Assembly: GCF_048553715.1 (NCBI RefSeq)
Contig: NZ_JBLZNC010000006.1
Span: 236,424 to 300,423, forward strand
Origin: Sagittula sp048553715
GTDB taxonomy: Bacteria > Pseudomonadota > Alphaproteobacteria > Rhodobacterales > Rhodobacteraceae
Direction: 5' to 3'
Length of the DNA: 64,000 nt
The notes below the pieces were generated by a model. That model had not been told where the DNA came from, did no database searches, and saw only the letters and a list, made by a program, of their open reading frames with translations. Below, piece by piece: positions 18,163 to 27,757 of the stretch (its first letter is position 1; each line of letters begins with the position of its first letter). A program made the position numbers and the translations under genes.

Positions 18163-18363
18163 ATGCCCAAGATGAAGACAAAGTCGAGCGCCAAAAAGCG
18201 CTTCAAGGTCACAGGGACCGGCAAGGTCCTCGCTGGTCAGGCTGGCAAACGCCACGGCATGATCAAGCGCCACAAGAAATTCATCCGCGACGCGCGCGGC
18301 ACGACCACCCTGTCGGCCCCCGACGCCAAGATCGTCAAGGGCTACATGCCCTACGACCGCTAA
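18163..18363 (+). CDS. rpmI: 50S ribosomal protein L35
   Basis: A 66-residue basic ribosomal protein with the L35 signature MPKMKTKSSAKKRFKVTG and the C-terminal VKGYMPYDR. Its usual partner rplT follows after 23 bases. In many bacteria infC precedes it; here a small membrane protein gene does, and a strong promoter candidate stands directly before rpmI. Confidence 0.97.
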   Translation: MPKMKTKSSAKKRFKVTGTGKVLAGQAGKRHGMIKRHKKFIRDARGTTTLSAPDAKIVKGYMPYDR

Positions 18364-18386
18364 TCGCCAGCTAGAGGAGATACGAT

Positions 18387-18755
18387 ATGTCCCGAGTCAA
18401 AGGCGGTACCGTCACCCACGCGCGCCACAAGAAAATCATCGACCAGGCCAAAGGTTACTACGGCCGTCGCAAGAACACCTTCAAGGTGGCGGCGCAGGCA
18501 GTCGATAAAGCCAACCAGTACAAGACACGCGACCGCAAGAACCGCAAGCGCCAGTTCCGCGCGCTGTGGATCCAGCGGATCAACGCTGCTGTCCGTGCCT
18601 ATGACGAATCGCTGACCTATTCGCGCTTCATCAACGGCCTGTCCAAGGCTGGCATCGAAGTCGACCGTAAGGTTCTGGCCGATCTGGCCGTGCACGAGCC
18701 CGATGCGTTCAACGCAATCGTTGCTCAGGCAAAAGGCGCTCTGGAAGCGGCTTAA
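18387..18755 (+). CDS. rplT: 50S ribosomal protein L20
   Basis: A 122-residue L20 protein. The long basic N-terminal helix (MSRVKGGTVTHARHKKII, GYYGRRKNTF) and the globular C-terminus with LADLAVHEPDAFN are complete. It is needed for early assembly of the large subunit. It forms an operon with rpmI (AGAGGAG ribosome binding site in the 23-base gap) and ends in a clear terminator. Confidence 0.97.
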   Translation: MSRVKGGTVTHARHKKIIDQAKGYYGRRKNTFKVAAQAVDKANQYKTRDRKNRKRQFRALWIQRINAAVRAYDESLTYSRFINGLSKAGIEVDRKVLADLAVHEPDAFNAIVAQAKGALEAA

Positions 18756-18781
18756 GCCTCTTTTAGACCCTACAGCTTACG

Positions 18782-18813
18782 AAAGGCCCGGACCCCCGTG
18801 TTCGGGCCTTTTG
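18782..18813 (+). terminator. Terminator of rpmI-rplT
   Basis: Stem AAAGGCCCG / CGGGCCTTT with a 12-base loop and a T tract, 26 bases after the rplT stop. It may also serve the convergent SGNH gene in the other direction. Confidence 0.75.
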
Positions 18814-18818
18814 CTATG

Positions 18819-19478
18819 TCAGGGCTGCGCCAGCGCCGGGATCTGATCGGCGATCAGGTTGCCAATGCGCTTGGATCCAGCGGGGGAGGGGTGCAGCCGG
18901 TCCGCATCGAACAGATCCGTCTGGTCGGGTGTAAGGACGTCCTCCATATCCACAACGCTGATCCCGTCATCGGCCGCGGCCATTCGGTAAAGGCGGTCTT
19001 CCATTGTCTGGTAGGGGCCGGTGCAGGCCGTGCCTGCATAGCGCGGCGAGGTGTAGTAATCGGCCCAGACCACTCGGCTGCCCTTGGCGCGCAACGCCTT
19101 TACCAGTGCAGGTATGGCGCCCGTTTGCCCGTCAGGCCCGATCAGCCCGTCCACCACCGCGTCGCAATCGGTGCAATCACAGCCCACGCCCAGATCATTG
19201 GCGCCCCCGTTCAGCACAATCCAGTCCGCGGTCACGCCGCGCAACTGGTTGGGAATATTCAGGGCGCCGCGCCCGCCCGCCACCTGCGCCAGCGGCAAGG
19301 ACACATCGCCCACGCTTTGGCCCAGCCGCGCGGACAACACATCCGCCACCGATTGCCCGTCGATGCGGTTCCACGCCATAACGGAATCACCGGCCACCAC
19401 AACGCGTGCGCCCTCTGGCACACCGCGCCCGCAGGCCCCGAGGGCGGCCAGGGCCGCAATCATCAAAACATACCTCAT
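18819..19478 (-). CDS. SGNH/GDSL-type hydrolase lipoprotein
   Basis: A 219-residue exported esterase-like protein. The signal peptide ends in a lipobox-like LGAC (Cys16). Block I is VVAGDSVMAW with nucleophile Ser32, block III is LNGGANDLG (Asn), and block V is DADRLHPS (Asp/His). This is a complete SGNH catalytic set; the substrate is unknown. Start at ATG 19478 with AAGG before it. The frame remains open into the antisense of pheS, which is not part of the gene. It sits between rplT and pheS but on the opposite strand. Confidence 0.85.
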   Translation of the reverse strand: MRYVLMIAALAALGACGRGVPEGARVVVAGDSVMAWNRIDGQSVADVLSARLGQSVGDVSLPLAQVAGGRGALNIPNQLRGVTADWIVLNGGANDLGVGCDCTDCDAVVDGLIGPDGQTGAIPALVKALRAKGSRVVWADYYTSPRYAGTACTGPYQTMEDRLYRMAAADDGISVVDMEDVLTPDQTDLFDADRLHPSPAGSKRIGNLIADQIPALAQP

Positions 19479-19580
19479 ACCTTGGTAAGTGGCGCGGTCA
19501 GCGCCGGGATCAAGCCGCGCGCTGTTGCAAAGCCGCCGCCGCGCCTCTAAACCCTGCCGCGACAGCCTAAGGGATGCATC

Positions 19581-20654
19581 ATGGACGATCTGCGCAACAA
19601 ATACATCGATCTCATTGCCGGGGCCTCGGACGAGGCCACGCTCGAGGACCTGCGCGTGCAGGCCGTCGGCAAAAAAGGCGAGATCAGCCTGAAAATGCGC
19701 GAGTTGGGCAAAATGACGCCCGAGGAACGCCAGACCGCGGGCCCCGCGCTGAACGCGCTGAAGGATGAAATCAACGCAGCACTTGCGGCGAAAAAGGCAG
19801 GCCTCGCGGATGCCGCGCTTGAGGAGCGTCTGAAAGGCGAATGGCTGGACGTGACACTGCCCGTCCGCCCCATGCGCCAGGGCACGATCCACCCGATCAG
19901 CCAGGTCACCGAGGAGATCACCGCGATTTTCGCCGACATGGGCTTTTCGGTGGCCGAAGGTCCGCAGATCGACAACGATTGGTACAACTTCGACGCGCTC
20001 AACATTCCCGGCCACCATCCGGCACGGGCCGAGATGGACACCTTCTACATGCACCGCGCCGAAAGTGACGACCGCCCGCCGCATGTGCTGCGCACACACA
20101 CATCGCCGGTGCAGATCCGTCATATGGAAAAACACGGCGCGCCGTGCCGGGTGATCGCACCGGGCCGCGTCTACCGTGCGGATTATGACCAGACCCACAC
20201 GCCGATGTTCCACCAGGTCGAAGGCCTTGCCATCGACCGCGACATCTCGATGGCGAACCTGAAATGGGTGCTCGAGGAATTCGTCAAAGCCTATTTCGAG
20301 GTCGACCACGTGGAACTGCGGTTCCGCGCCTCGCACTTCCCCTTCACCGAACCCTCGGCAGAGGTCGACATCCAGTGTTCATGGGAAGGCGGCGTGCTCA
20401 AGGTCGGCGAGGGCGACGACTGGCTGGAAATCCTCGGCTCCGGCATGGTCCACCCGAAGGTTCTGCAAAACGCAGGCGTCAACCCCGACGAATGGCAAGG
20501 CTTCGCTTTCGGCATGGGGATCGACCGCATCGCGATGCTGAAATACGGCATCCCCGACCTGCGCGCGTTCTTCGACAGCGACCTGCGCTGGCTGCGTCAC
20601 TACGGCTTTGCCTCGCTCGACGTGCCGACGCTGCACGGCGGCCTGAGCCGCTGA
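19581..20654 (+). CDS. pheS: Phenylalanyl-tRNA synthetase alpha subunit
   Basis: A 357-residue class II synthetase subunit carrying the aminoacylation site. The N-terminal coiled coil is followed by motif 2 (LRTHTSPVQIRHME, then RVYRADYDQTHTPMFHQVEG) and motif 3 (FGMGIDRIAMLKYGI). Full length. pheT follows after 138 bases that contain a repeat element rather than the usual short spacer. Confidence 0.97.
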   Translation: MDDLRNKYIDLIAGASDEATLEDLRVQAVGKKGEISLKMRELGKMTPEERQTAGPALNALKDEINAALAAKKAGLADAALEERLKGEWLDVTLPVRPMRQGTIHPISQVTEEITAIFADMGFSVAEGPQIDNDWYNFDALNIPGHHPARAEMDTFYMHRAESDDRPPHVLRTHTSPVQIRHMEKHGAPCRVIAPGRVYRADYDQTHTPMFHQVEGLAIDRDISMANLKWVLEEFVKAYFEVDHVELRFRASHFPFTEPSAEVDIQCSWEGGVLKVGEGDDWLEILGSGMVHPKVLQNAGVNPDEWQGFAFGMGIDRIAMLKYGIPDLRAFFDSDLRWLRHYGFASLDVPTLHGGLSR

Positions 20655-20663
20655 ACCAATTTG

Positions 20664-20724
20664 CTTTTCCTTGGCGAAATACCTCGGGGGTGAGGCCGCA
20701 AGGCCGAGGGGGCAGCGCCCCCTC
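20664..20724 (+). repeat. Intergenic repeat, copy A
   Basis: The core TTTTCCTTGGCGAAATACCT is followed by CGGGGG and, about 15 bases on, an 8-bp hairpin GAGGGGGC-AGC-GCCCCCTC. The same layout recurs at 36039, 53978 and 39069. It lies in the 138-base gap between pheS and pheT and directly follows the pheS stop. Confidence 0.75.
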
Positions 20725-20792
20725 ACCCTTTCCACCTTCCCGCGCATCCGCTAAGCACTGCGCAACACCTATTTTGATCGGGGCCTGAGCTC

Positions 20793-23189
20793 ATGAAATT
20801 CACGCTTTCCTGGCTGAAAGACCACCTTGATACCACGGCCTCCGTCGACGAGATCGCCGAGGCACTGACCGATCTCGGCCTCGAGGTCGAGGAGGTGGTC
20901 AACCCCGCCGACAAGCTCAAGACCTTCACTCTGGCCAAGGTCGTCCATGCCGAACAGCATCCCGACGCCGACCGTCTGCGGGTCTGCAAGGTCATGACCA
21001 ACGAGGGCGAGAAACAGATCGTCTGCGGCGCGCCCAACGCACGTGAGGGCATCACCGTGGTGCTCGCCAAGCCGGGCGATTATGTGCCGGGCATCGACGT
21101 GACCCTGTCGGTGGGCAACATCCGTGGGGTCGAAAGCCACGGCATGATGGCCTCTGAGCGCGAGCTGGAACTCAGCGACGAACACAACGGCATCATCGAA
21201 CTGCCGTCTGGCGACGTGGGCCAGCGCTTCACCGACTGGTTGGCGGAAAACGATCCGGCCAAGGTCGACCCCATGATCGAAATCGCCATCACGCCGAACC
21301 GTCAGGACGCTTTGGGGGTGCACGGCATCGCGCGTGATCTGGCGGCCCGTGGTCTGGGCACGCTCAAGCCGCTCGCCAAATCCGCCATCGAAGGGCAGTT
21401 CCCCTGCCCGATCTCGGTCACCATTGATGAGGATGCGCAGACCGACGGCTGCGAAATCTTTGCCGGTCGCCTGATCAAAGACGTCAAGAACGGCCCCTCG
21501 CCGCAGTGGCTGCAGGATCGTCTGCGCGCCATCGGTCTGCGCCCGATTTCGGCGTTGGTGGATATCACGAACTTCTTCACCTTTGACCGCAACCGTCCCT
21601 TGCATGTCTTCGACGCGGACAAGGTCGCGGGCAATCTGCGCATCCACCGCGCCGAGGCCGGTGCAACGCTCACGGCGTTGGATGACAAGGAATACAGCTT
21701 CTCCGGCGGTCAGGTTGTGATCTCCGACGACAGCGGTGTGGAATCCATCGGCGGCATCATGGGCGGGCTGTCCACCGGCGCCACCGAAGAGACGACAAAT
21801 GTCTTCCTCGAAGCGGCCGTCTGGGATCGTATCCAGATCGCCCACACCGGCCGCGCGCTCAAGATCAACTCGGATGCCCGCTATCGCAACGAACGCGGCA
21901 TTGATCCGGCCTACAACATGCAGGCGCTGGATGATGCGACGCAGATGATCCTTGATCTGTGCGGCGGCACCCCGTCGAACGTGGTCACCGCCGGGCGCGT
22001 GCCGGACACCGCCCGCGCCTATAAGCTGGACCCAGCGCGGGTCATCAGCCTTGTGGGCATGGAGATCCCCGAAAGCGAGCAGCGCCAGACGCTGACCCGT
22101 CTCGGCTTCCGTATGGAAGGCAACATGGCGCATGTCCCCTCTTGGCGTCCCGACGTCATGGGCGAGGCAGACCTTGTCGAAGAGGTCGCCCGCGTGGCCT
22201 CGCTGACAAAGCTGCAGGGCAAACCCCTGCCCAAGCTTCCGGGCGTGCCCAAGCCGATCCTGTCACCGCTGCAAAAGCGGGAACAACAGGCGCGTCGCAC
22301 GGCTGCGAGCCTCGGGTACAACGAATGTGTCACCTACACCTTTATCGACCAGCAGGCGGCGACCCTGTTTGGTGGTGGGGATGACGCCACCATGCTGGCC
22401 AATCCGATCAGCGCGGATATGTCCCACATGCGGCCGCAATTGCTGCCGGGTCTGCTGCGGGCGGCTGCCCGCAATCAGGCGCGTGGCTATGCGGATCTGG
22501 CCTTGTTCGAGGTCGGCCATGCCTTTCAGGGCGGCGAACCGGAACAGCAGTCGCTGATGATCACCGGCCTGCTGGTGGGGCGGACCGGCCCCAAGGACGT
22601 GCATGGTGCGTCGCGCGCCGTGGATGTGTTCGACGCCAAAGCCGATGCCGAGGCCGTGCTGGCCGCCATTGGCGCACCTGCCAAGATGCAGATTATGCGC
22701 GGGGGCGAGGGTTGGTGGCACCCGGGGCGTCACGGTCGCTTCTGTCTGGGCCCGAAAAAGGTGCTGGGCACCTTCGGCGAGCTGCACCCCAAAGTGCTGG
22801 CGGAGATGGACATCAAGGGGCCTGCGGTGGCCTTTGTCATCTACCCCGCCGAGATTCCGCTGCCCAAGAAAAAGGGCGCAACCCGTCCGGCGCTTGTGCT
22901 CAACGATCTGCAACCGGTGGAACGCGACTTCGCCTTTGTCGTCGACGCAGATGTCGAGGCGCTCACGGCCGTGAATGCAGCGGCGGGCGCGGATAAGGCG
23001 CTGATCACCGATGTGCGCGTCTTTGACGAATTCATCGGTGGTTCGCTGGGCGAGGGGAAGAAATCGCTCGCCCTGACGGTGCGGTTGCAGCCCACAGACA
23101 AAACGCTGAAGGAAAAAGACATCGAGGCCGTGGCCAGCAAGATCGTCGACAAAGTGACCAAAGCCACCGGCGGCACGCTGCGCGGTTGA
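20793..23189 (+). CDS. pheT: Phenylalanyl-tRNA synthetase beta subunit
   Basis: A 798-residue subunit with the N-terminal tRNA-binding EMAP/OB domain (residues 40-150), B3/B4 editing domain, B5 domain and the C-terminal ferredoxin-fold anticodon-binding domain (VERDFAFVVD, RVFDEFIGGSLGEGKKS). Full length for the family. A terminator follows at 23213. Confidence 0.97.
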   Translation: MKFTLSWLKDHLDTTASVDEIAEALTDLGLEVEEVVNPADKLKTFTLAKVVHAEQHPDADRLRVCKVMTNEGEKQIVCGAPNAREGITVVLAKPGDYVPGIDVTLSVGNIRGVESHGMMASERELELSDEHNGIIELPSGDVGQRFTDWLAENDPAKVDPMIEIAITPNRQDALGVHGIARDLAARGLGTLKPLAKSAIEGQFPCPISVTIDEDAQTDGCEIFAGRLIKDVKNGPSPQWLQDRLRAIGLRPISALVDITNFFTFDRNRPLHVFDADKVAGNLRIHRAEAGATLTALDDKEYSFSGGQVVISDDSGVESIGGIMGGLSTGATEETTNVFLEAAVWDRIQIAHTGRALKINSDARYRNERGIDPAYNMQALDDATQMILDLCGGTPSNVVTAGRVPDTARAYKLDPARVISLVGMEIPESEQRQTLTRLGFRMEGNMAHVPSWRPDVMGEADLVEEVARVASLTKLQGKPLPKLPGVPKPILSPLQKREQQARRTAASLGYNECVTYTFIDQQAATLFGGGDDATMLANPISADMSHMRPQLLPGLLRAAARNQARGYADLALFEVGHAFQGGEPEQQSLMITGLLVGRTGPKDVHGASRAVDVFDAKADAEAVLAAIGAPAKMQIMRGGEGWWHPGRHGRFCLGPKKVLGTFGELHPKVLAEMDIKGPAVAFVIYPAEIPLPKKKGATRPALVLNDLQPVERDFAFVVDADVEALTAVNAAAGADKALITDVRVFDEFIGGSLGEGKKSLALTVRLQPTDKTLKEKDIEAVASKIVDKVTKATGGTLRG

Positions 23190-23212
23190 CGTCACAAGCG
23201 TTACAGGTCAAC

Positions 23213-23237
23213 GGGGCGGGTTTTCCCGCCCCTTTTT
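23213..23237 (+). terminator. Terminator of pheT
   Basis: An 8-bp GC stem GGGGCGGG / CCCGCCCC with a TTTT loop, followed by TTTTT, 23 bases after the stop of pheT. Confidence 0.85.
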
Positions 23238-23402
23238 CGTGGCAGGTCGCCCGCGCAATCGGATAGGACCCACGCGAAACGCGTTGCGTGAAAGCGCAGG
23301 TCGGACTAGAAGTCGGCAGCCTGATCGAAGCGTTTTGTTAGACGTTTTCTGGCATGGCCAATGACAAAAGGCGGCGTGACCGCATTCACAAGACAGGCTC
23401 TT

Positions 23403-24422
23403 ATGACGGATCAGACCCCCCGTACCGCGCACGAATGGCTCAAGGTGCTCGCGCAATACCGTGAACCCAACACATGGCGCAGCTGGTTCGAGCTGGCTGT
23501 CACGCTTGCCCCGTTCTTTGCGATCTGGGCTGTGGCTTGGGCGCTGCTGTCAGTCAGCCCTTGGCTGTCGCTGTTGCTGGCCGTTGTGAACGGGGCCTTT
23601 CTGGTGCGCCTGTTCATCATCCAGCACGATTGCGGCCATGGTGCGTTTCTCAGCAACCGGACCGCGCAGGACTGGCTGGGGCGCGCTTTGGGGGTGCTGA
23701 CCCTGACGCCCTATGACGTGTGGAAGCGTACCCATGCGATCCACCATTCCCATCATGGCAACCTTGATCTGCGCGGCATCGGCGATGTCACCACTCTGAC
23801 AGTTGCGGAATATCAATCCCGTGGCTGGTGGGGGCGGCTGATGTATCGCGTCTATCGCCATCCCATCGTGCTGTTTGGCATCGGGCCGAGCTACATGTTC
23901 CTGCTGCAGCATCGTTTGCCGGTCTGGCTGATGCGGTCCGGCTGGCGCTATTGGATTTCTTCGATGGGCACCAACATCGGCATGGCTGTTATCATCGGCG
24001 CCATTTTGTGGTTTGGCGGCTGGGCGCCTGTGCTGTGGATCTACCTGCCGACGGCGATCACGGCGGCGACGATCGGGGTGTGGCTGTTCTACGTCCAGCA
24101 CCAGTTCGAAGAAACCCATTGGTCCAAGGACGAAGACTGGCAGTTGCATCACGCCGCACTGGAAGGGTCGTCTCATTACGTGCTGCCGCAGCCGCTGCGC
24201 TGGTTGTCGGGGAACATCGGCATTCACCATGTGCACCACCTGTATTCCCGCATTCCGTTCTACCGCCTGCCAGAGGTGCTGCGCCAGCATCGTGAGCTGG
24301 CAGAGGCACAGCGCCTGACCATCCGCGAAAGCTTTGCCAGTGTGCGCCTGCACCTGTGGGACGAGGCCAATCAGCGGCTGTTGTCCTTCCGCGAGGCGCG
24401 GATGATGCTGAAAACCGCCTGA
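23403..24422 (+). CDS. Membrane fatty acid desaturase
   Basis: A 339-residue integral membrane di-iron desaturase. Three histidine boxes are intact: HDCGHG, HAIHHSHHG and, near the C-terminus, HHVHH. At least four hydrophobic segments separate them. It probably introduces a double bond into acyl lipids. Regioselectivity cannot be read from the sequence; carotenoid or alkane oxygenase relatives share these boxes. The start could be ATG 23403 (MTDQTPRT) or ATG 23361; I prefer 23403 because AGACAGG precedes it. Confidence 0.85.
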   Translation: MTDQTPRTAHEWLKVLAQYREPNTWRSWFELAVTLAPFFAIWAVAWALLSVSPWLSLLLAVVNGAFLVRLFIIQHDCGHGAFLSNRTAQDWLGRALGVLTLTPYDVWKRTHAIHHSHHGNLDLRGIGDVTTLTVAEYQSRGWWGRLMYRVYRHPIVLFGIGPSYMFLLQHRLPVWLMRSGWRYWISSMGTNIGMAVIIGAILWFGGWAPVLWIYLPTAITAATIGVWLFYVQHQFEETHWSKDEDWQLHHAALEGSSHYVLPQPLRWLSGNIGIHHVHHLYSRIPFYRLPEVLRQHRELAEAQRLTIRESFASVRLHLWDEANQRLLSFREARMMLKTA

Positions 24423-24441
24423 GATCGGGCGCGTTAAAACA

Positions 24442-24474
24442 AAAAGGCCCCGTCAGCGATTGGCGGGGCCTTTT
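24442..24474. terminator. Bidirectional terminator between desaturase and mcd
   Basis: Stem AAAAGGCCCCG / CGGGGCCTTTT, 10- to 11-base loop, T tracts on both strands, between two convergent genes. Confidence 0.8.
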
Positions 24475-24495
24475 GCATGTCTCCGTCTCGGTGGG

Positions 24496-26181
24496 TCAGG
24501 CCAGCAAGCGGCGGGCGATGACTTGGGCCTGAATTTCTGCCGCCCCTTCAAAGATATTCAGGATGCGGGCATCGCACAGAATCCGCGAAACGGTGTATTC
24601 CAGCGCAAAGCCGTTGCCGCCGTGGATCTGCAACGCATTATCAGCAGCAGCCCAGGCCACCCGCGCACCCAGCAGCTTGGCCATTCCGGCCTCCAGATCG
24701 CAGCGGCGGCCTTCGTCCTTTTCGCGGGCCGAGAAGTATGTCAGCTGACGGGCAATCATGATCTCGACCGCCATCATGGCCAACTTGCCGGAGACGCGCG
24801 GGAAGGCGATCAGCGATTTGCCGAACTGTTTGCGATCCTGCGCATAGCGCATGCCCACGTCGAGCGCGGCCTGTGCCACACCAATCGCGCGGGCGGCGGT
24901 CTGGATGCGGGCGGATTCAAACGTCTCCATCAACTGTTTGAAACCTTTGCCCTCTTCAGAACCAAGCAGGTTTTCCCCCGCGACTTTGAAGTTATCGAAC
25001 CCCAGTTCATATTCCTTCATCCCGCGATAGCCGAGCACCTCGATCTCGCCGCCGGTCATGCCTTCGGTCGGGAAGGGGTTCTCGTCCGTGCCGGGCGTTT
25101 TCTCGGCGATGAACATGGACAGGCCGCGGTAGTCGGTGGTGTCAGGATCGGTGCGGGCCAGCAGGGTCATGATATGCGTGCGCGCCGCATGGGTGATCCA
25201 TGTTTTGTTGCCGGTGATGCGGTAGTCGCCGTTCTCATCCTTGACGGCGCGGGTGCGCAGGCTGCCCAGATCGGACCCAGTGTTGGGTTCGGTAAAGACC
25301 GCCGTGGGCAGCACCTCGCCGGAGGCGAGCTTGGGCAGCCATTTGGCCTTTTGCACATCGGTGCCGCCGGCGATGATCAGCTCGGCCGCAATTTCCGAAC
25401 GGGTCCCCAGCGAGCCGACGCCGATATAGCCGCGTGACAGCTCTTCGGAGACGACGCACATGGATGCTTTGGACAGGCCCAGCCCGCCGTGTTCCTCGGG
25501 GATGGTCAGGCCGAACACGCCCATTTCGGCCAGCTCTTCGATGACGTCCATCGGAATCAGATCATCGTTGAGATGCCAGCCATGGGCGTGGGGTTCGACC
25601 TTTTCCACGGCGTAGCGGCGGAATTGCTCGCGAATCATCTCCAGCTCTTCGTCCAGCCCGCTGCGGCCGACGGTGATCTCGGCGGCGCGTTCCTCCATCA
25701 GCGTGACGAGACGGCTGCGCGCGGCTTGCGAGTTTGCTTGCAAGGACAGGCGCACCAAAGGCTCTGCCGCCAGCGGCTGCACATCGGCGGCGGTCAGGCC
25801 CAGATCGGCAAGGCGGATCACCTCGCCCTGGTTCATCTGGATGCCACCCATGATCTGCGCCAGATATTCGCCAAAGGCGATCTGGTGCAGCAGCTGTTCC
25901 ACCTCGCCAAAGGTGCCCTCCTCGGCCATGCGCGTGGCCCAGCCCTGCATCTGGCGCAGGCTTTCGACATATGTTGCAAGCCACGCAAGCCCGTGGGCGG
26001 CGGTCTGGTTTTCCTCGATCGCAGAGGCCGAGACGCGCCCGTCGACCGTTACCATGTCGCGCACCCGCGCACGGGCGGTCTCAAACACAGCCTCCACTGG
26101 CGGAAGCGCGGCGGCCGTGGTGGTCAAAAGCTCGCTCAGAATGGCGGTGTCGCGGCTCATGTCTTGTCCGTCATGGGGCAT
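24496..26181 (-). CDS. mcd: (2S)-methylsuccinyl-CoA dehydrogenase
   Basis: A 561-residue flavoprotein of the acyl-CoA dehydrogenase superfamily with an extra N-terminal domain of about 165 residues, which is the hallmark of Mcd. The core shows TEPNTGSDLGSL, KTWITHA, ARIQTAARAIGVAQAALD and the C-terminal QIHGGNGF. It oxidises (2S)-methylsuccinyl-CoA to mesaconyl-CoA in the ethylmalonyl-CoA pathway of acetate assimilation. Start at ATG 26181 with GGAGGAG 7 bases upstream; the ATG at 26196 lies before that ribosome binding site. mcl1, another step of the pathway, is 30 kb away. Confidence 0.9.
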   Translation of the reverse strand: MPHDGQDMSRDTAILSELLTTTAAALPPVEAVFETARARVRDMVTVDGRVSASAIEENQTAAHGLAWLATYVESLRQMQGWATRMAEEGTFGEVEQLLHQIAFGEYLAQIMGGIQMNQGEVIRLADLGLTAADVQPLAAEPLVRLSLQANSQAARSRLVTLMEERAAEITVGRSGLDEELEMIREQFRRYAVEKVEPHAHGWHLNDDLIPMDVIEELAEMGVFGLTIPEEHGGLGLSKASMCVVSEELSRGYIGVGSLGTRSEIAAELIIAGGTDVQKAKWLPKLASGEVLPTAVFTEPNTGSDLGSLRTRAVKDENGDYRITGNKTWITHAARTHIMTLLARTDPDTTDYRGLSMFIAEKTPGTDENPFPTEGMTGGEIEVLGYRGMKEYELGFDNFKVAGENLLGSEEGKGFKQLMETFESARIQTAARAIGVAQAALDVGMRYAQDRKQFGKSLIAFPRVSGKLAMMAVEIMIARQLTYFSAREKDEGRRCDLEAGMAKLLGARVAWAAADNALQIHGGNGFALEYTVSRILCDARILNIFEGAAEIQAQVIARRLLA

Positions 26182-26327
26182 GAAACTCTCCTCCAAAGGG
26201 TTGCGATGGTGGTAGCGTCTTTGCAGGTGCAGCGCAACATAAATGCGTTTAACTGCGTCATGTGGACCATTTCTTGCGCGCGCACTTTCTGCGGGTGCAG
26301 CGCACGGACCCGTGCTACAGCAGTCAT

Positions 26328-27095
26328 ATGTTAGAGATATTTGCGGAAATCGGCCTGCCTTTGGTGCTGGTCAGTCTGGGGCTCGCTGTCGGTGCGGGGG
26401 TGGTCAAGGGCATGGTGGGCTTTGCCATGCCGATGATCCTGATCTCTGCTCTGTCGTCATTTCTGCCCCCTGATCTGGCGCTGGCGGGGCTGATTCTGCC
26501 AGCGCTTGTGACCAACGGGATGCAGGCGTTGCGGCAAGGTGGTGCGGCGGCTTGGGCCTCTGTGCGGCAGTTCAGGGTGTTTTTGCTGACGGGGTTTGTA
26601 ATGTTGCTGATCTCTGCGCAGCTTGTGGCAGTGGTCAGCGCCGAGGTGCTGTTGTTGATGATCGGCGGGCCGGTGGTCTTGTTCGCCACGGCGCAACTGG
26701 CCGGATGGCAGCTGCATATCCGCCCCGAACAGCGGCGCCGGGCAGAGGTCGGCGTGGGCGCCTTTGCCGGGTTTATTGGCGGCATGTCGGGGGTTTGGGG
26801 CCCGCCGACGGTGGCGTATTTGACGGCGCTTGGCACGGAAAAGCGCGAACAAATGCGGGTGCAGGGGGTGATCTACGGATTGGGCGCGGCGGCGCTGACC
26901 CTCGCGCATACGGGATCGGGTGTGCTGAATGCCAAAACGGTTTGGTTCAGCCTTGCGCTGCTGCCGCCTGCGGTGCTGGGCATGGTATTGGGCACGCGTA
27001 TTCAGGATCGGATCGATCAGGTGGCGTTCAGACGGGCCACGCTGATTGTGCTGTTGGTCGCCGGACTGAACTTGGTGCGCCGCGCGGTGTTTTAA
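26328..27095 (+). CDS. TSUP family (TauE/SafE) membrane permease
   Basis: A 255-residue polytopic protein with seven to eight hydrophobic helices and the duplicated TSUP pattern VVKGMVGFAMPM and FIGGMSGVWGPPT. The family moves small sulfur- or organic anions such as sulfite or sulfoacetate across the inner membrane; the substrate here is unknown. Start at ATG 26328. Transcribed divergently from mcd with 146 bases between the starts. Confidence 0.85.
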   Translation: MLEIFAEIGLPLVLVSLGLAVGAGVVKGMVGFAMPMILISALSSFLPPDLALAGLILPALVTNGMQALRQGGAAAWASVRQFRVFLLTGFVMLLISAQLVAVVSAEVLLLMIGGPVVLFATAQLAGWQLHIRPEQRRRAEVGVGAFAGFIGGMSGVWGPPTVAYLTALGTEKREQMRVQGVIYGLGAAALTLAHTGSGVLNAKTVWFSLALLPPAVLGMVLGTRIQDRIDQVAFRRATLIVLLVAGLNLVRRAVF

Positions 27096-27365
27096 GGGCG
27101 GGAGTTCCGTCCTGTTGCGGGAACCTTCTGTGGAAAAATCTCCGTCACCTGGCGTATCGCGGCACAGGCAGGTGCCCTAGCCCTTGTCCACATCTTACCT
27201 GTAGCGCAGCGATTTTCGCGTTGGATACCAGATCTTGTGATCCTTCGGCTTTCCCAAGGGACATGAAAATTTCGTTAATCGACGCCCCAGCCGTCTGAGC
27301 GACCCCGAACAGTGTTATCCTGCAACGGCTGCATTTTCAGCGCCTATGTTTCAGGAGATATTTTA

Positions 27366-27641
27366 ATGAAAAAACTTTCTCTATCCGCGCTCGTCGCCGG
27401 TTTCGCTTTGACCGCAGGGGCGGCTTTGGCCGGTCCGATGGATTTGGTTACCACGGGATGTAAGGAGAACTTTCGCAAAGGCCTAACGACCCACAGCATC
27501 TGTTTCACCGCCTACGAACCCTATGCGACCGGTCACTACAAAAAGCTGAAGTGCCGCGACCCTTATACGGGGCTGCGCTACAAACAGGTCAAATCCTTTT
27601 GGCACGGCAGCAAGATGGTCCTGCGCTGTACACCCAACTGA
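27366..27641 (+). CDS. Small secreted Cys-containing protein, unknown
   Basis: A 91-residue protein with a clear Sec signal peptide (MKKLSLSALVAGFALTAGAALA) and a basic mature domain of about 69 residues holding four Cys (TTGCKENF, ICFTAY, LKCRDP, LRCTPN), likely two periplasmic disulfides. No family recognised. CAGGAGA lies 7-8 bases before the ATG at 27366; an in-frame ATG 54 bases upstream is rejected. Monocistronic with its own terminator. Confidence 0.7.
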   Translation: MKKLSLSALVAGFALTAGAALAGPMDLVTTGCKENFRKGLTTHSICFTAYEPYATGHYKKLKCRDPYTGLRYKQVKSFWHGSKMVLRCTPN

Positions 27642-27665
27642 AGGCTGATGGCCACAACCTGCGTG

Positions 27666-27695
27666 AAAGACCCCGAATCCGGTTCGGGGTCTTTT
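27666..27695 (+). terminator. Terminator after the small secreted protein gene
   Basis: A perfect 12-bp stem, AAAGACCCCGAA with TTCGGGGTCTTT, around a 5-base loop with a T run. The arms resemble those of the pyk terminator. Confidence 0.85.
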
Positions 27696-27757
27696 CATGT
27701 TCACTTGGTGTGGTACCGTGGTCGGACAGCGGGGATGGCTTGCTCGGTTCAAGAATA

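Noticed and set aside
19479..20336. Upstream extension of the SGNH gene frame
   Set aside because: It is antisense to pheS; the signal peptide and AAGG ribosome binding site mark the true start at 19478.
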